NCBI GenBank assembly: GCA_902651635.1
Contig: CACRSC010001925.1
Location: 617,778 to 663,771, forward strand
Direction: 5' to 3'
DNA length: 45,994 nucleotides
From: Mastigamoeba balamuthi
Lineage: Eukaryota > Evosea > Mastigamoebida > Mastigamoebidae
Position numbers and translations under genes: made by a program
Notes under the pieces: generated by a model
The model's database searches: none
What the model saw: only the letters and a program-made list of their open reading frames with translations
Told to the model about the DNA's origin: nothing
Part shown: piece after piece, positions 1 to 8,808 of the stretch
Layout of the letters: each line of letters starts with the position of its first letter
Position numbering within the stretch: position 1 is the first letter of the stretch

Positions 1-291
1 GGGGGGGGGGGCGGGAAGTGAGAGGTTTGTATCCCCGTGAAAGACACTTGGGGGCCTCCCTAATGGGTTCTGGTGTGCCCCCGATACGTCTGCCTAGACC
101 AAAGAAACGTGATAGAAAGAGTGGTCCAGGCATTCGCCATACCTCTTCACTTGTGCACATGTGAGAAGAGGTGATATGTTGCCAGTTGGTGACTCACTGA
201 TCTCGTTGGGGGGCGAGGGCGGCGAGGCTTGATGGGGACTCAACGAGACAGGAATGGGTGGTGTCCACCGCCACACATACTCACAGCTCCT
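1..291. other. Left edge, no gene recognised
   Basis: Starts with a run of 11 G. It may be an intron or upstream exon of the cyclase, but no cyclase-linked domain can be read here. Confidence 0.4.
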
Positions 292-980
292 GCGACTCAC
301 TCCCCAGTAGTTCCAAGTACGTGCCGATGACGGTCGTCAAGAACCTCGTGCGGAACAAGCTGCGGCCAGCAGTGGGAGTGAAGGAGATGCGCGCCACAGT
401 GCTGGTGAGTCTCGTCGACACCTCCGCTTGCCCGCCCTTCAGGCGCTCACAGGCAGCAACGCGCAGTTCCTCGATGTCGTGAACTTCACCGCCACGATGG
501 ACCTGCACGGCCCCAACGTGGTCATCGAGATCCTCGAGGAGATGTTCGACTGTGAGTGGGGAGCGCGTCCGCACACGCCCACAGACTCAAACCCAAACGC
601 GCAGCCATGTCGACGACCCTCGAGGACAACGGGGCCATCATCGACAAGTACATCGGGGACAGCATCATGGCGCTCTGGGGCTGTCCCGAGCCCGTCGCCG
701 ACTCGGAGCTCAAGTCGTGCAGGGCCGTATGGGAGATGCACTGCTCGCTGGGCACTCTGAACGCCAAGTTCCAGAAGGTCTACGGCCTCGAGATGTCCAT
801 CAGGGTCGGCTGGCACTCGGGCACCGTCTTCGCTGGCAACGTGGGCTGCTCCACTCGCCTCAACTACACGGTGCTTGGTGCGTGCAGTAGCGACCCTCTA
901 TAGGCAGCGGACGCAGAGCACTGACAGGTGACCCACTCAGGGAATAGCGTGAACCTCGCCTCCCGCCTCGCCCCCCTTAC
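292..980 (+). CDS. Class III adenylyl cyclase catalytic domain, partial (both ends missing)
   Basis: Would make cAMP from ATP. Modelled exons are about 292-404, 467-551, 605-877 and 941-980, with introns of 62, 53 and 63 bp. The first join restores TVL-FLDVVNFT, carrying the first metal-binding Asp. The third exon holds DKYIGDSIMALWG, with the second metal Asp and the purine-selecting Lys, and later GNVGCSTRLNYTVLG. The last join gives GNSVNLASRL, with the transition-state Asn and Arg. Thr in YTVLG and Lys in DKYIGD favour ATP over GTP (family knowledge). The exon 5' boundary is uncertain and no upstream domains are visible in 1-290. After RLAPL the usual continuation is missing and the sequence becomes AT-richer, so the gene is either truncated there or continues through an unrecognised intron. 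Domain confidence is high; whether the gene works is unknown. Confidence 0.75.
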
Positions 981-2114
981 GTGCTTGATTTCAGTTTCCC
1001 TTTCCACAGACACCCCTTAAGACTCACAAATTTCATTCACAGGTGCATTACTGAACCCAGGTCGGAGCAACTGCAGTCTTGTGTTGTCCAGCTGCAGATA
1101 ATTGGCTGGACCTCACACCTGGCAACAACTCCTGTGCAGCGAAATTCTCTAATGTACTATCCATAATTGAGTCATCAGATGCCAAAGACTGACATAAGTT
1201 CTCATGAAATCCAGATATTTCACTCTGATGATACCAGGAGCAATGGAAGAAGAGGAAACCTCAATTATGTGGTTAAGAAGACGTCCATCATTGCAACAGT
1301 GAAGAGAGTGAAATGTGTCAGTTAATTTGCTGAAGGAAGTAGGCAGAAGCTTGACAAGGGACAATAATTGATAGGATCTGATGGATTCACCGATTTCGGT
1401 GGAACTGCTGGATCTGTGTAGATCCGCAACATTTAATTACAGTTCTGTGAGATTCGATCTTTTCGGATGCGTAGAACTGGCCTGACAAGACCAAAACAGG
1501 AATCAATATGCATGACGCGTGGTGGGGTTATACGAGGGTGTGGTCTATGAGGTGTCGTTTCTGGCGTTATGTCTGTCTTAATACTCTGTCACGTTCTGAC
1601 ATTTTACATTAGTAAATATCATCTCACACTGCTGTTCCACCTGATCTTCCAGCTCATGCCATGGTACTCATGGTTTTTCTCTGACTTGTGGATCAAAGGC
1701 CGGCCAAGGACTCAGAGAAGCTGTTCAACAGACTATAGTTCTCCTGTTTGGCATGTAGAGAATTTACCAACTAAAGTCAAATTGAAAGAAGCTGTATGCA
1801 GCAGTACGTTTTCATCGTTCATGGCCCTGTGATAGGATACACTGTGGTACAACATGAAGCAGAGCCATACAAGTAAGAGCATGTCTGGAAGAAGGGCAGA
1901 TGCTACTGTTCTTGGCGAGTCTGTGTGAGACCAGCACAACACCTTGCTTACGCCAAACCTTCGGGTTCGGCAATTTCACACCCGCTTTCCCTGGTCGCAC
2001 ACTCCGATTTCTATCGATTGTTCTCTGGATATTTCTGCGATGGGGACGTCACTCAGGGAAAATCTGCTGATGCGGTTCACAAAACACATCAAAACGCCAG
2101 CACCCCCAACCGAC
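981..2114. other. AT-richer gene-free island
   Basis: About 1 kb with visibly lower GC than the flanking genes. Open frames are short (under about 90 codons) and resemble no family I know. I found no transposase, reverse transcriptase motif, long terminal repeat or inverted repeat. It separates the cyclase fragment from the next gene; the last 100-150 bp presumably hold that gene's promoter. Confidence 0.5.
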
Positions 2115-3587
2115 ATGACCCCCCTCGCACTCGCATTCGTGTGCCTCGTGTGCTCCGCGCCAGCCCTCGTGCGCTCCGCAGGCAGCTCGGCCTCGTCGCA
2201 GCAGCACCCGCAGCGCGACGGCTACGCGGACCACTGCACGGGACCCCTCGTCCGCGCGCCCCTGGTGGAGGCCTCGGCGGGCCACCGCTGCGGCCCCGTG
2301 TGGCTCGACGCCGCCAACACGTCGCTGGAGCTGCGCGTCTGCGACCAGTCCTCCTCCTGTGCGGCTCTCCTGCGCCGATCGTCGTCGCTGCCAGGGATAG
2401 ATGACGTCATAACACGTGCGCGCGTGTCAGACTGCGCCTTGCAGAGCGGCAAGTGGACGTGGCTGGAGGAGGGCGTGTGCAGGGGGCTGCGCTCTGCTGG
2501 TGCGCTGTTTCAATTGATTCGGCTGCGCCTCTGCGTTCTAAAATGGGGTCCCCGGCGTTCGCCTCGCGCCTCTGGCCTGCAGGGGCGCAGTGCAGGATCG
2601 ACCGCGAGTGCGACAGCTGGTGGCTGCTCGAGCACGCCTGCCTCGACGACACGTGCGCCAAGCCCGCCAGGATCGGAGAGCCGTGCAGGAGCTCCGAGGA
2701 GTGCATCGGCGGCGACCGCGTCGTGTGCAGCGGCGGCCGCTGTGCGGACCCCGTCTACGTCGCCGAGGGCCAGCCCTGCAACAGCACGCCCCACGCCAAG
2801 TGCGCCCCTCGCTGCCTGGTCCTCTGGGGCCTGTGCTGACACGGGAGGGCAGGTCGCAGTGCGGGCAGGGCCTCTTCTGCTCCCGGAGCAAGGGCGTGTG
2901 CGCCAAGTTCGTGGGCGACGGGGAGGCGTGCGACCAGAGCAGCTTCCACGACGACGAGTGCCCTGGGGTCTGCCACGAGGGCCTCTGCCACTACCCCGGC
3001 AGCGCACCCGAGGGCGCGGGGTGCTCGATGGCCGGAGACGACGTCTTCAGGATGTCGCGCAACTCGTTCGACAACCGCGACTTCCTCTGTGCCGAGGGCC
3101 TCCTCTGCGGTGCGCCCGCCCTCTCCCCCGCTCTCACCTCGGCCGCCCGCTCACTGGCGGCACTCGGGCAGACAACATCGCGGACAGGTGCATGAGGCCG
3201 CAGCCCACGCTGCGCCCCAAGCGCAGCTGCACTTCGATCCAGAGCCGCCCCAACGAGTGCGGCAACGGCTACGAGTGCGATGCCTGCCCTGATGGCGCTG
3301 GCACACGCGGCACTGACACTGCTGTGGTGTGCCGCAGGTGCCTCTGCGACGACGAGGCGAAGAGCGGCATGTGCGTGCCCATGGAAGCGGTGCACTTCAA
3401 GGCGGAGGCGAGGCTGTCGAAGAGGCTGGAGGCGTGCCTGAGGGACAAGCCCTACTCGCAGTGCCAGGACCTCGACATCGAGTTCAGCAAGCGCACCGTG
3501 GGGCTCAGCTTCGTGACGGGCGGAGTGGCCTCGGTGGCTACTGCTTCCCTCGCAGCCCTTGTGCTTGTCGTGGCCCTCGTTCACTGA
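2115..3587 (+). CDS. Secreted cysteine-rich protein, probably GPI-anchored
   Basis: Function unknown; probably a cell-surface protein. The start MTPLALAFVCLVCSAPALV is a classic signal peptide. Four exons are modelled: 2115-2499, 2583-2818, 2860-3109 and 3172-3587, giving 428 aa. The joins keep the cysteine pattern in phase, for example RSAG-AQCRIDREC and GLLC-DNIADRC. The middle has repeated short Cys motifs (CRIDREC, GEPCRSSEEC, CSGGRCADP, GQPCNS, CGQGLFC). The C-terminus is a small/hydrophobic stretch running to the stop, after SFVTGG, typical of a GPI-attachment signal. Intron 2 is only 41 bp and is the least certain join. The general pattern resembles amoebozoan Cys-rich surface antigens, but I cannot name a family. 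Exon 4 and its 3' flank have a decayed copy at 5268-5755. Confidence 0.75.
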   Translation: MTPLALAFVCLVCSAPALVRSAGSSASSQQHPQRDGYADHCTGPLVRAPLVEASAGHRCGPVWLDAANTSLELRVCDQSSSCAALLRRSSSLPGIDDVITRARVSDCALQSGKWTWLEEGVCRGLRSAGALFQLIRLRLCVLKWGPRRSPRASGLQGRSAGSTASATAGGCSSTPASTTRAPSPPGSESRAGAPRSASAATASCAAAAAVRTPSTSPRASPATARPTPSAPLAAWSSGACADTGGQVAVRAGPLLLPEQGRVRQVRGRRGGVRPEQLPRRRVPWGLPRGPLPLPRQRTRGRGVLDGRRRRLQDVAQLVRQPRLPLCRGPPLRCARPLPRSHLGRPLTGGTRADNIADRCMRPQPTLRPKRSCTSIQSRPNECGNGYECDACPDGAGTRGTDTAVVCRRCLCDDEAKSGMCVPMEAVHFKAEARLSKRLEACLRDKPYSQCQDLDIEFSKRTVGLSFVTGGVASVATASLAALVLVVALVH

Positions 3588-4203
3588 TGAGACCTCCTGT
3601 CTTCGGACAGTGCAATGAATGCCTTTAGCGTGGTCCCATTCCATGCACCGACAATGCTTATATCTTACAGAGCCCCAACAACGTGCACGATGCCAGTAGG
3701 CAAGTTCTTCACATTTTTCTCATTCTGTGTGCGCCTGTACGGAGCTACCTTTGCCATCTTCTGACTGAATTGTATGATGAAGATCACTTTCTCTTCTCCG
3801 ACACTTCCCGGAACCCACAGCGGCGTTATTGTCCAGCACATGCAAAAACAGGTCAACCAAAAGTGCTCTGTTTCATTGGGTGTGTGGTATAGACGGTCTT
3901 CTCTGCTTTACGCGTCGCTTCCTGCACGTGCGGCCAGCTGTCCCGCCACACCGCGCGCCCGAGATTCACCCAAGATTCTTGATTCACCCCGCCACGTCAG
4001 CGGCTACAAAAGAAACGGCACTTCTGGTGGACCTGTTTTTTCCAGTGTTGGCTCTTTTGGACCGGACAAAATAAACCGCCGCCCACTTCAGCCCCTTTCA
4101 AAAATCTGTGCTTGCCTGTGATCTCTATCACCAGGGGATTTTTGGCTCAACGCACACACAAAAAGGTGCGCCACACCGAAACGAGAGGACAGGAGCAGCG
4201 CTG
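3588..4203. other. Intergenic, no gene recognised
   Basis: Contains the 3' flank shared with the pseudogene (to about 3690) and, near 4068-4074, an AATAAA word. Further short open frames match nothing. The region just upstream of 4204 is the likely promoter of the methyltransferase gene. Confidence 0.4.
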
Positions 4204-5105
4204 ATGCACGGGCGCGGAGGCAACAACAAGCGGCTGGTGATAGCGCTGGGTTTGGCGGTTGCTGCGCTGACCGTCCTGCTGCTGTCGACAAAGAGCGCAC
4301 CGGCGGTGGTCTGTCCGGCGCCTCCGAGTGCCCCTGCTGCTCCCGACGCTGCCCCGCAGTGCCCAGCCACGCAGGGCAATGCCCCGCACTTCTATGCCCA
4401 GGGTAGGCCATCCCCATCCATCAGTTGGCTCTGACGACCATCGCCGCAACAGCTCGGCAGGACAAGTGGCTGTACGAGAACATCTACGGAGGGGGCGCAG
4501 GGCAGACCCCGCAGTGCCAGGGCACGTTCCTCGAGGCGGGGGCGAACAACGGGGTGCAGCTGAGCAACAGCCTGTTCTTCGAGGAGCACCTCGGCTGGCG
4601 CGGCGTGTGCGTCGAGGCCGACCCCCTCAACTTCGCCAAGCTCACGAGGAACCGCCCGCGCTGCCGCAACAACTGGGCCGCCCTCGACACGACCTCGGGA
4701 GGCGTCGTGAAGCTCAAGCCGCAGTCGCTCGGCACGCTCGGCTCGGGCGCGGTTGACGGCGGGCAGAAGCAGCAGGGCATCTCGATCGAAGTGCCGACGG
4801 CGACGCTGACCGAGGTGCTCGTGGCTGCCGGCATCAAGCACGTCGACGTGCTGTTCCTCGACATCGAGGGCCTCGAGTCGAGGGCGCTCAAGGGACTCAA
4901 CCTGTCGGCCGTCGCGGTCGACATCTTCTGCATCGAGCTCGACAAGCCCGGCGACAACACGCCCGCGACGCACCGCTGGATGGAGGACCACGACTACGTC
5001 AAGATCGGCTGGACCAACCCCGGCCTCGACGTGTTTTTCGCACACAAGGACTTTGTGGAGAGGAAGGGCCTCCGGATCCCTCTGCCAATCCTCAAGTGGC
5101 AATAA
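4204..5105 (+). CDS. FkbM-family methyltransferase, type II membrane-anchored
   Basis: Likely an S-adenosylmethionine-dependent O-methyltransferase of the FkbM type acting on a glycan or small molecule in the secretory pathway; the substrate is unknown. Two exons (4204-4402, 4453-5105) separated by a 50-bp intron give 283 aa. The join reads YAQ-ARQDKWLYEN. Residues about 9-28 (RLVIALGLAVAALTVLLLS) form an uncleaved signal anchor after a short basic N-terminus. The catalytic region has GTFLEAGANNGVQLSNS (motif I glycine loop), GWRGVCVEADP (acidic residue that binds the ribose of SAM) and VDVLFLDIEGLESRAL (FkbM D-x-E-G motif). It ends with the family-like segment IFCIELDKPG. The start ATG is the first one before the anchor. 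Confidence 0.85.
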
Positions 5106-5267
5106 TTGTCTTGCTAGCCTAGCCTGCCTCGGAATGAGCGCTGTTGCTCTCATACAACCCGGAAATCAGGCAGGGCAAAGAAAGAAAGATAGAAGTTGGA
5201 CTTGGTCTCAAGTCCCATGACCACCTTCGCCCTATCGATTGCACTGTGTGCTCACAACACCATACAG

Positions 5268-5755
5268 CCATGAGGCCGTAGCCCACGCTGTGTCCCAAGC
5301 GCAACTGCACTTCAATCCAGAGTCACCCACCCCACCGACTGCTACGAGTGTGATGCCTGCCCTGCTGGCGCTGGCACACGCGGCACTTACTCTGGTGTTG
5401 TGGGCCGCAGGTGCCACGGCTACGACGAAGCGAAGAGCGGCATGTGCGTGCCCATGGAAGTGGTGCACTTCAGAGGCGAGTCTGTCGAGGAGGCTGGAGG
5501 CGTGCCTGAGGGACAAGCCCTACTCGCAGTGCCAGGACCTCGACATCAAGTTCAGCAGGCGCACCGTGGAGCTCTGGACAGGCGGAGTGGCCTCTGTGGC
5601 TGCTACACCCCCCCCTCTCAGCCCTCCTGCTGGTAGTGGCCCTCGTGCACTGATGAGAGGCCCTGTCTTCGGACAGTGCAATGGATGCCTTGGAGGTCAC
5701 ATTCCAACAATGCGCCTGCAACTGGCAGAGCGCCAACAACGGACCCACGCAATGA
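5268..5755 (+). pseudogene. Decayed duplicate of the last exon of the Cys-rich gene
   Basis: Closely follows 3186-3690: the same order of words, including ATGAGGCCG, ACTTCAATCCAGAG, the GACAAGCCCTACTCGCAGTGCC stretch split across positions, and the 3' flank CTTCGGACAGTGCAATG. The copy has CCG-TAG where the parent has CCG-CAG (Arg-Pro then stop), plus small indels that shift the frame. Since the similarity runs past the stop codon into the 3' flank and no signal-peptide exon is present, it is a partial segmental duplication rather than a separate gene. Confidence 0.8.
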
Positions 5756-5901
5756 GCTGATACAGTATCGCTGCTCAGACCTGAGATTATTGAATAGGAA
5801 TTCAACCTCATTGTTCCTGAGATATTCAATGTCGTCATTGTGCAGATCTCCGCAGAGCGTCCCGGTATCTTAGAGCACTGGGTTCTCAGCCTCACTCCAG
5901 T

Positions 5902-8394
5902 ATGTCTGGCGCGCATTCAACGTGGAAGGGGCACACCGCTGAGGTCCTCGACCACCGCCCCTCAGGCCACGTGACCTCGGCCTGATACTCGATTCCTTCC
6001 CCCGCGCAGGTGTACTCCTGTGCATTCTCGCCCGACGGCAGCAGAGCTGTGTCTGCGTCGCAGGACAAGTCGCTGAGGCTGTGGGACACTGCTAGTGGGT
6101 CGCTGCTCACGACTCTCACAGGCCACGATGGCTTGGTTCGCACTGCATTCTAATCGCCGACGTAAATGCTGAGCTCTGCCTTGTGCAGGTGGGCTGCTGT
6201 GCGTTCTCCCCCGACGGCAGCAGAATCGTGTCGGCTTCGTCTGACCACACGCTGAGGCTGTGGGACACTACCACTGGGTCGCTTGTCTCGACGCTCACAG
6301 GCCACACCGATGTGGTGCGCGGCAGCACAACTGATTCACGCCAGAGTAACGGTCCGTGTGGCTCTCTGCAGGTATGGCGCTGTGCCTTCTCCCACGACGG
6401 CCTCAGAGTTGCCTCAGCGTCGTACGACAAGACGCTGAGGCTATGGGACGCTGCCAGCGGATCGCTTCTGATGACCCTCGAGGGCCACACCGACAGGGTA
6501 ACTGCTGCGGCATTGCAATTGCTGTGGTTGCTCACTGTCTTAATTTCACGCAGGTTTTGCACTGCGCGTTTTCACCCGATGGCAGAGTCGTTGCATCGGC
6601 GTCGCAGGATAAGACTCTGAAGCTGTGGGACACTGCCAGTGGGTCACTCATCACCACGCTCACTGGTCACACTGATCCGGTTTCTGACAGCCTCCTAGCT
6701 TCTTCATCTCGACAATCAATAACGATTTCTGGTGCAGGTATTCTGTTGTGCATTTGCTCCCGATGGCAGCACTCTCGCATCTGGGTCCAAGGACAAGACG
6801 CTGAAGCTCTGGGACTCTACCAGCTGGTCCATTGTTTCCACTCTCGCTGGTCACAACAACACGGTTTGCTTCTTCAGATCACTTATCCCACCTGATTTGG
6901 CCTCATTTGCTGTGCTCATCAATTGGCTTTTGCATTCAGGTTATTTGCTGTGGGTTCTCGCCTGACGGAGCCAGCATAGTGTCAGGGTCCTTCGACCAGA
7001 CTCTGAAGCTGTGGGATGTGGACACTCGATCTCTTGTTGCCACTCTGGAAGGTCACACAGGTTCTGTACGTGCACACTGCGTTAGATGCAATTATCAGGC
7101 CTAACGTCCTCCACAGGTGTGGTCGTGCAGCTTCTCACTGGACAGCAGTACGGTGATCTCGAGCTCAGCGGACAGGACACTGAGGCTGTGGAATGTGCTG
7201 TCTGGCCCTAGAACACTGTCCTCACAGCTCCACGTTGCCCTGGAGGAACAAACGGAGTGTAGGGAGCAACTGGAGCACTCACTCGAGAGTACGAGAAAGC
7301 TAAGATCCCAGAGAGCTCGCGAAGTCATGCAGGCTGATGCTGCTGTTGAGAGCAAAAGAGCAGTCATTGAGAAACTCGAGAGGGAGCTGGAGAAGCATGG
7401 CGCCGAGCTCAGGCAGTTGGAGAGCAGTAAGAACGAGGCTCGGGACTCAGAGAACAGAGCAGTGGAAGAGTGCGCGGATAAGCACAGAAAGCTTCAAGAG
7501 GCAACGATGCTGGAGGCAGCCCTCAGGCAGCGCCTGTACAAGGCCAGCGAGCAGACGGCAAAGTTCAGTGAAGCTCTGTCCACGAGAAACCTCAGTGCCC
7601 TGAGGCCAGAGACAATGCGCTTCGTGGTGGCCGAGCTGGGCCTCAGAGGATCCTCTGGAGCACTGAATGCCCAGAAGATGGCCGGGGACATCGTTGTGAA
7701 TGCGACGACAGAGATGCTGCACAAGCTGGGACTGCAGCACCTAAACGACTGCAAGCACCTGCAGCACGGGCTTCGCATGGTGGAGGCGTGTGGGATTCTC
7801 TGCCTGTCAGAGGATGACATAGAGAGCAAAACAGGAAGTGCGGAGCTATCCCTGGAGTCACGGAGTTCACTGGAATGTGCCACATGGACAACACGTCAGG
7901 TGGTGAGGTGGCTCAGAGATAGTGGCGCCAGCCCATCTGTGATAAGCAAGGCGGCATCACTGCAGCTTACAGGAGAGCACCTGATGCACCTCGATGCACA
8001 GGACCTGCAGCAACTCGGTCTGTCCATTGTGGGAGACAGCATCAGGATCGCCAACAAGATCAAGCAGCTGCGCAAGGGCTACTTCTCGGTGGTCAGGAGC
8101 CTCATTGATGGCGACACTCCAATCACAGGTGCAGTGTCTGGGGTGCAAGCACTGGGGCCACAGATACCACCAGCTGCAGTGCCACACGAGTACAAGTGCC
8201 CAATCACACTGGAGCTAATGAACGAGCCCGTGGTGGCTGAGGATGGGTTTGTCTACGAGGACGTGGCGATTCGCAGGTGGCTCGAGGGCCACAAGACGTC
8301 ACCAATGACGGGGGTCCCGATGGGTAGCACACTGATTCTGTGCCGCACCCTCCAGAGTGCCATCAGGTCATTCACCAGCACCAAGGCAACATGA
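5902..8394 (+). CDS. WDSUB1-like: WD40-SAM-U-box protein, WDSUB1-like E3 ubiquitin ligase
   Basis: Predicted ubiquitin ligase: the propeller would bind substrate and the U-box the E2 enzyme. Eight exons: 5902-5943, 6010-6135, 6189-6314, 6372-6497, 6554-6679, 6738-6863, 6940-7065 and 7117-8394; 691 aa. Exon 1 encodes [14 protein letters not shown], the start of blade 1. Exons 2-7 are each exactly 126 nt, phase 0, and each encodes one blade ([20 protein letters not shown] type); exon 8 starts with the seventh. Then come a coiled coil (about residues 302-420), a SAM-like helical segment (424-494), a clearer SAM domain (about 518-587) and a U-box with [19 protein letters not shown] (about 622-686). 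The domain order matches animal WDSUB1, with an added coiled coil and possible second SAM. Donors are weak (GTCCTC, GTTCGC, GTTTGC). Confidence 0.9.
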
Positions 8395-8808
8395 GCACGT
8401 GCCAGAACCCGGGGGTGGGCTGAGGAAGCTCCACCATCATTGAGTCATGGCCCTGCACCCTAGCACTCCTCTCTCACCGTGCACACTGCAATACTGTCCC
8501 CTGATTATTGCTTGCGTGATAGTGTTTTGCTGCATCATGCGACAGGCATTTTGTGCATGTCTTCTCATGTGCTGGCCCTGACAGCCCTTGGTGGGGGGGA
8601 TTCGTCAATCACCTCTCGGGGCTGGCGCTGAGAGCTCAAGGCACCGCGCCAGGCACCACAGAATGGCATCGCCTGCGACTGTCCCTCCAGAAAGACCCCT
8701 GGTGCCATCCAAGAGAGCGCTATTAGAGCAATCTTTCCTTGTTATCTCCTCAGCATTACAATTGAATGGCCGGTCTGTTCATCACGGCCAGGGGGCTTCG
8801 ACGGTGAT
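8395..8808. other. Convergent intergenic spacer
   Basis: Lies between the stops of the WDSUB1-like gene (+) and the LamG gene (-). No gene recognised; it should hold both 3' untranslated regions. Confidence 0.5.

Noticed and set aside
981-2000. Mobile element in the AT-rich island
   Set aside because: No transposase or reverse transcriptase motif, terminal repeat or target duplication could be seen.
3290-3350. Possible extra intron in the last exon of the Cys-rich gene
   Set aside because: No GT or GC donor gives the correct phase, and reading through keeps a sensible Cys pattern.
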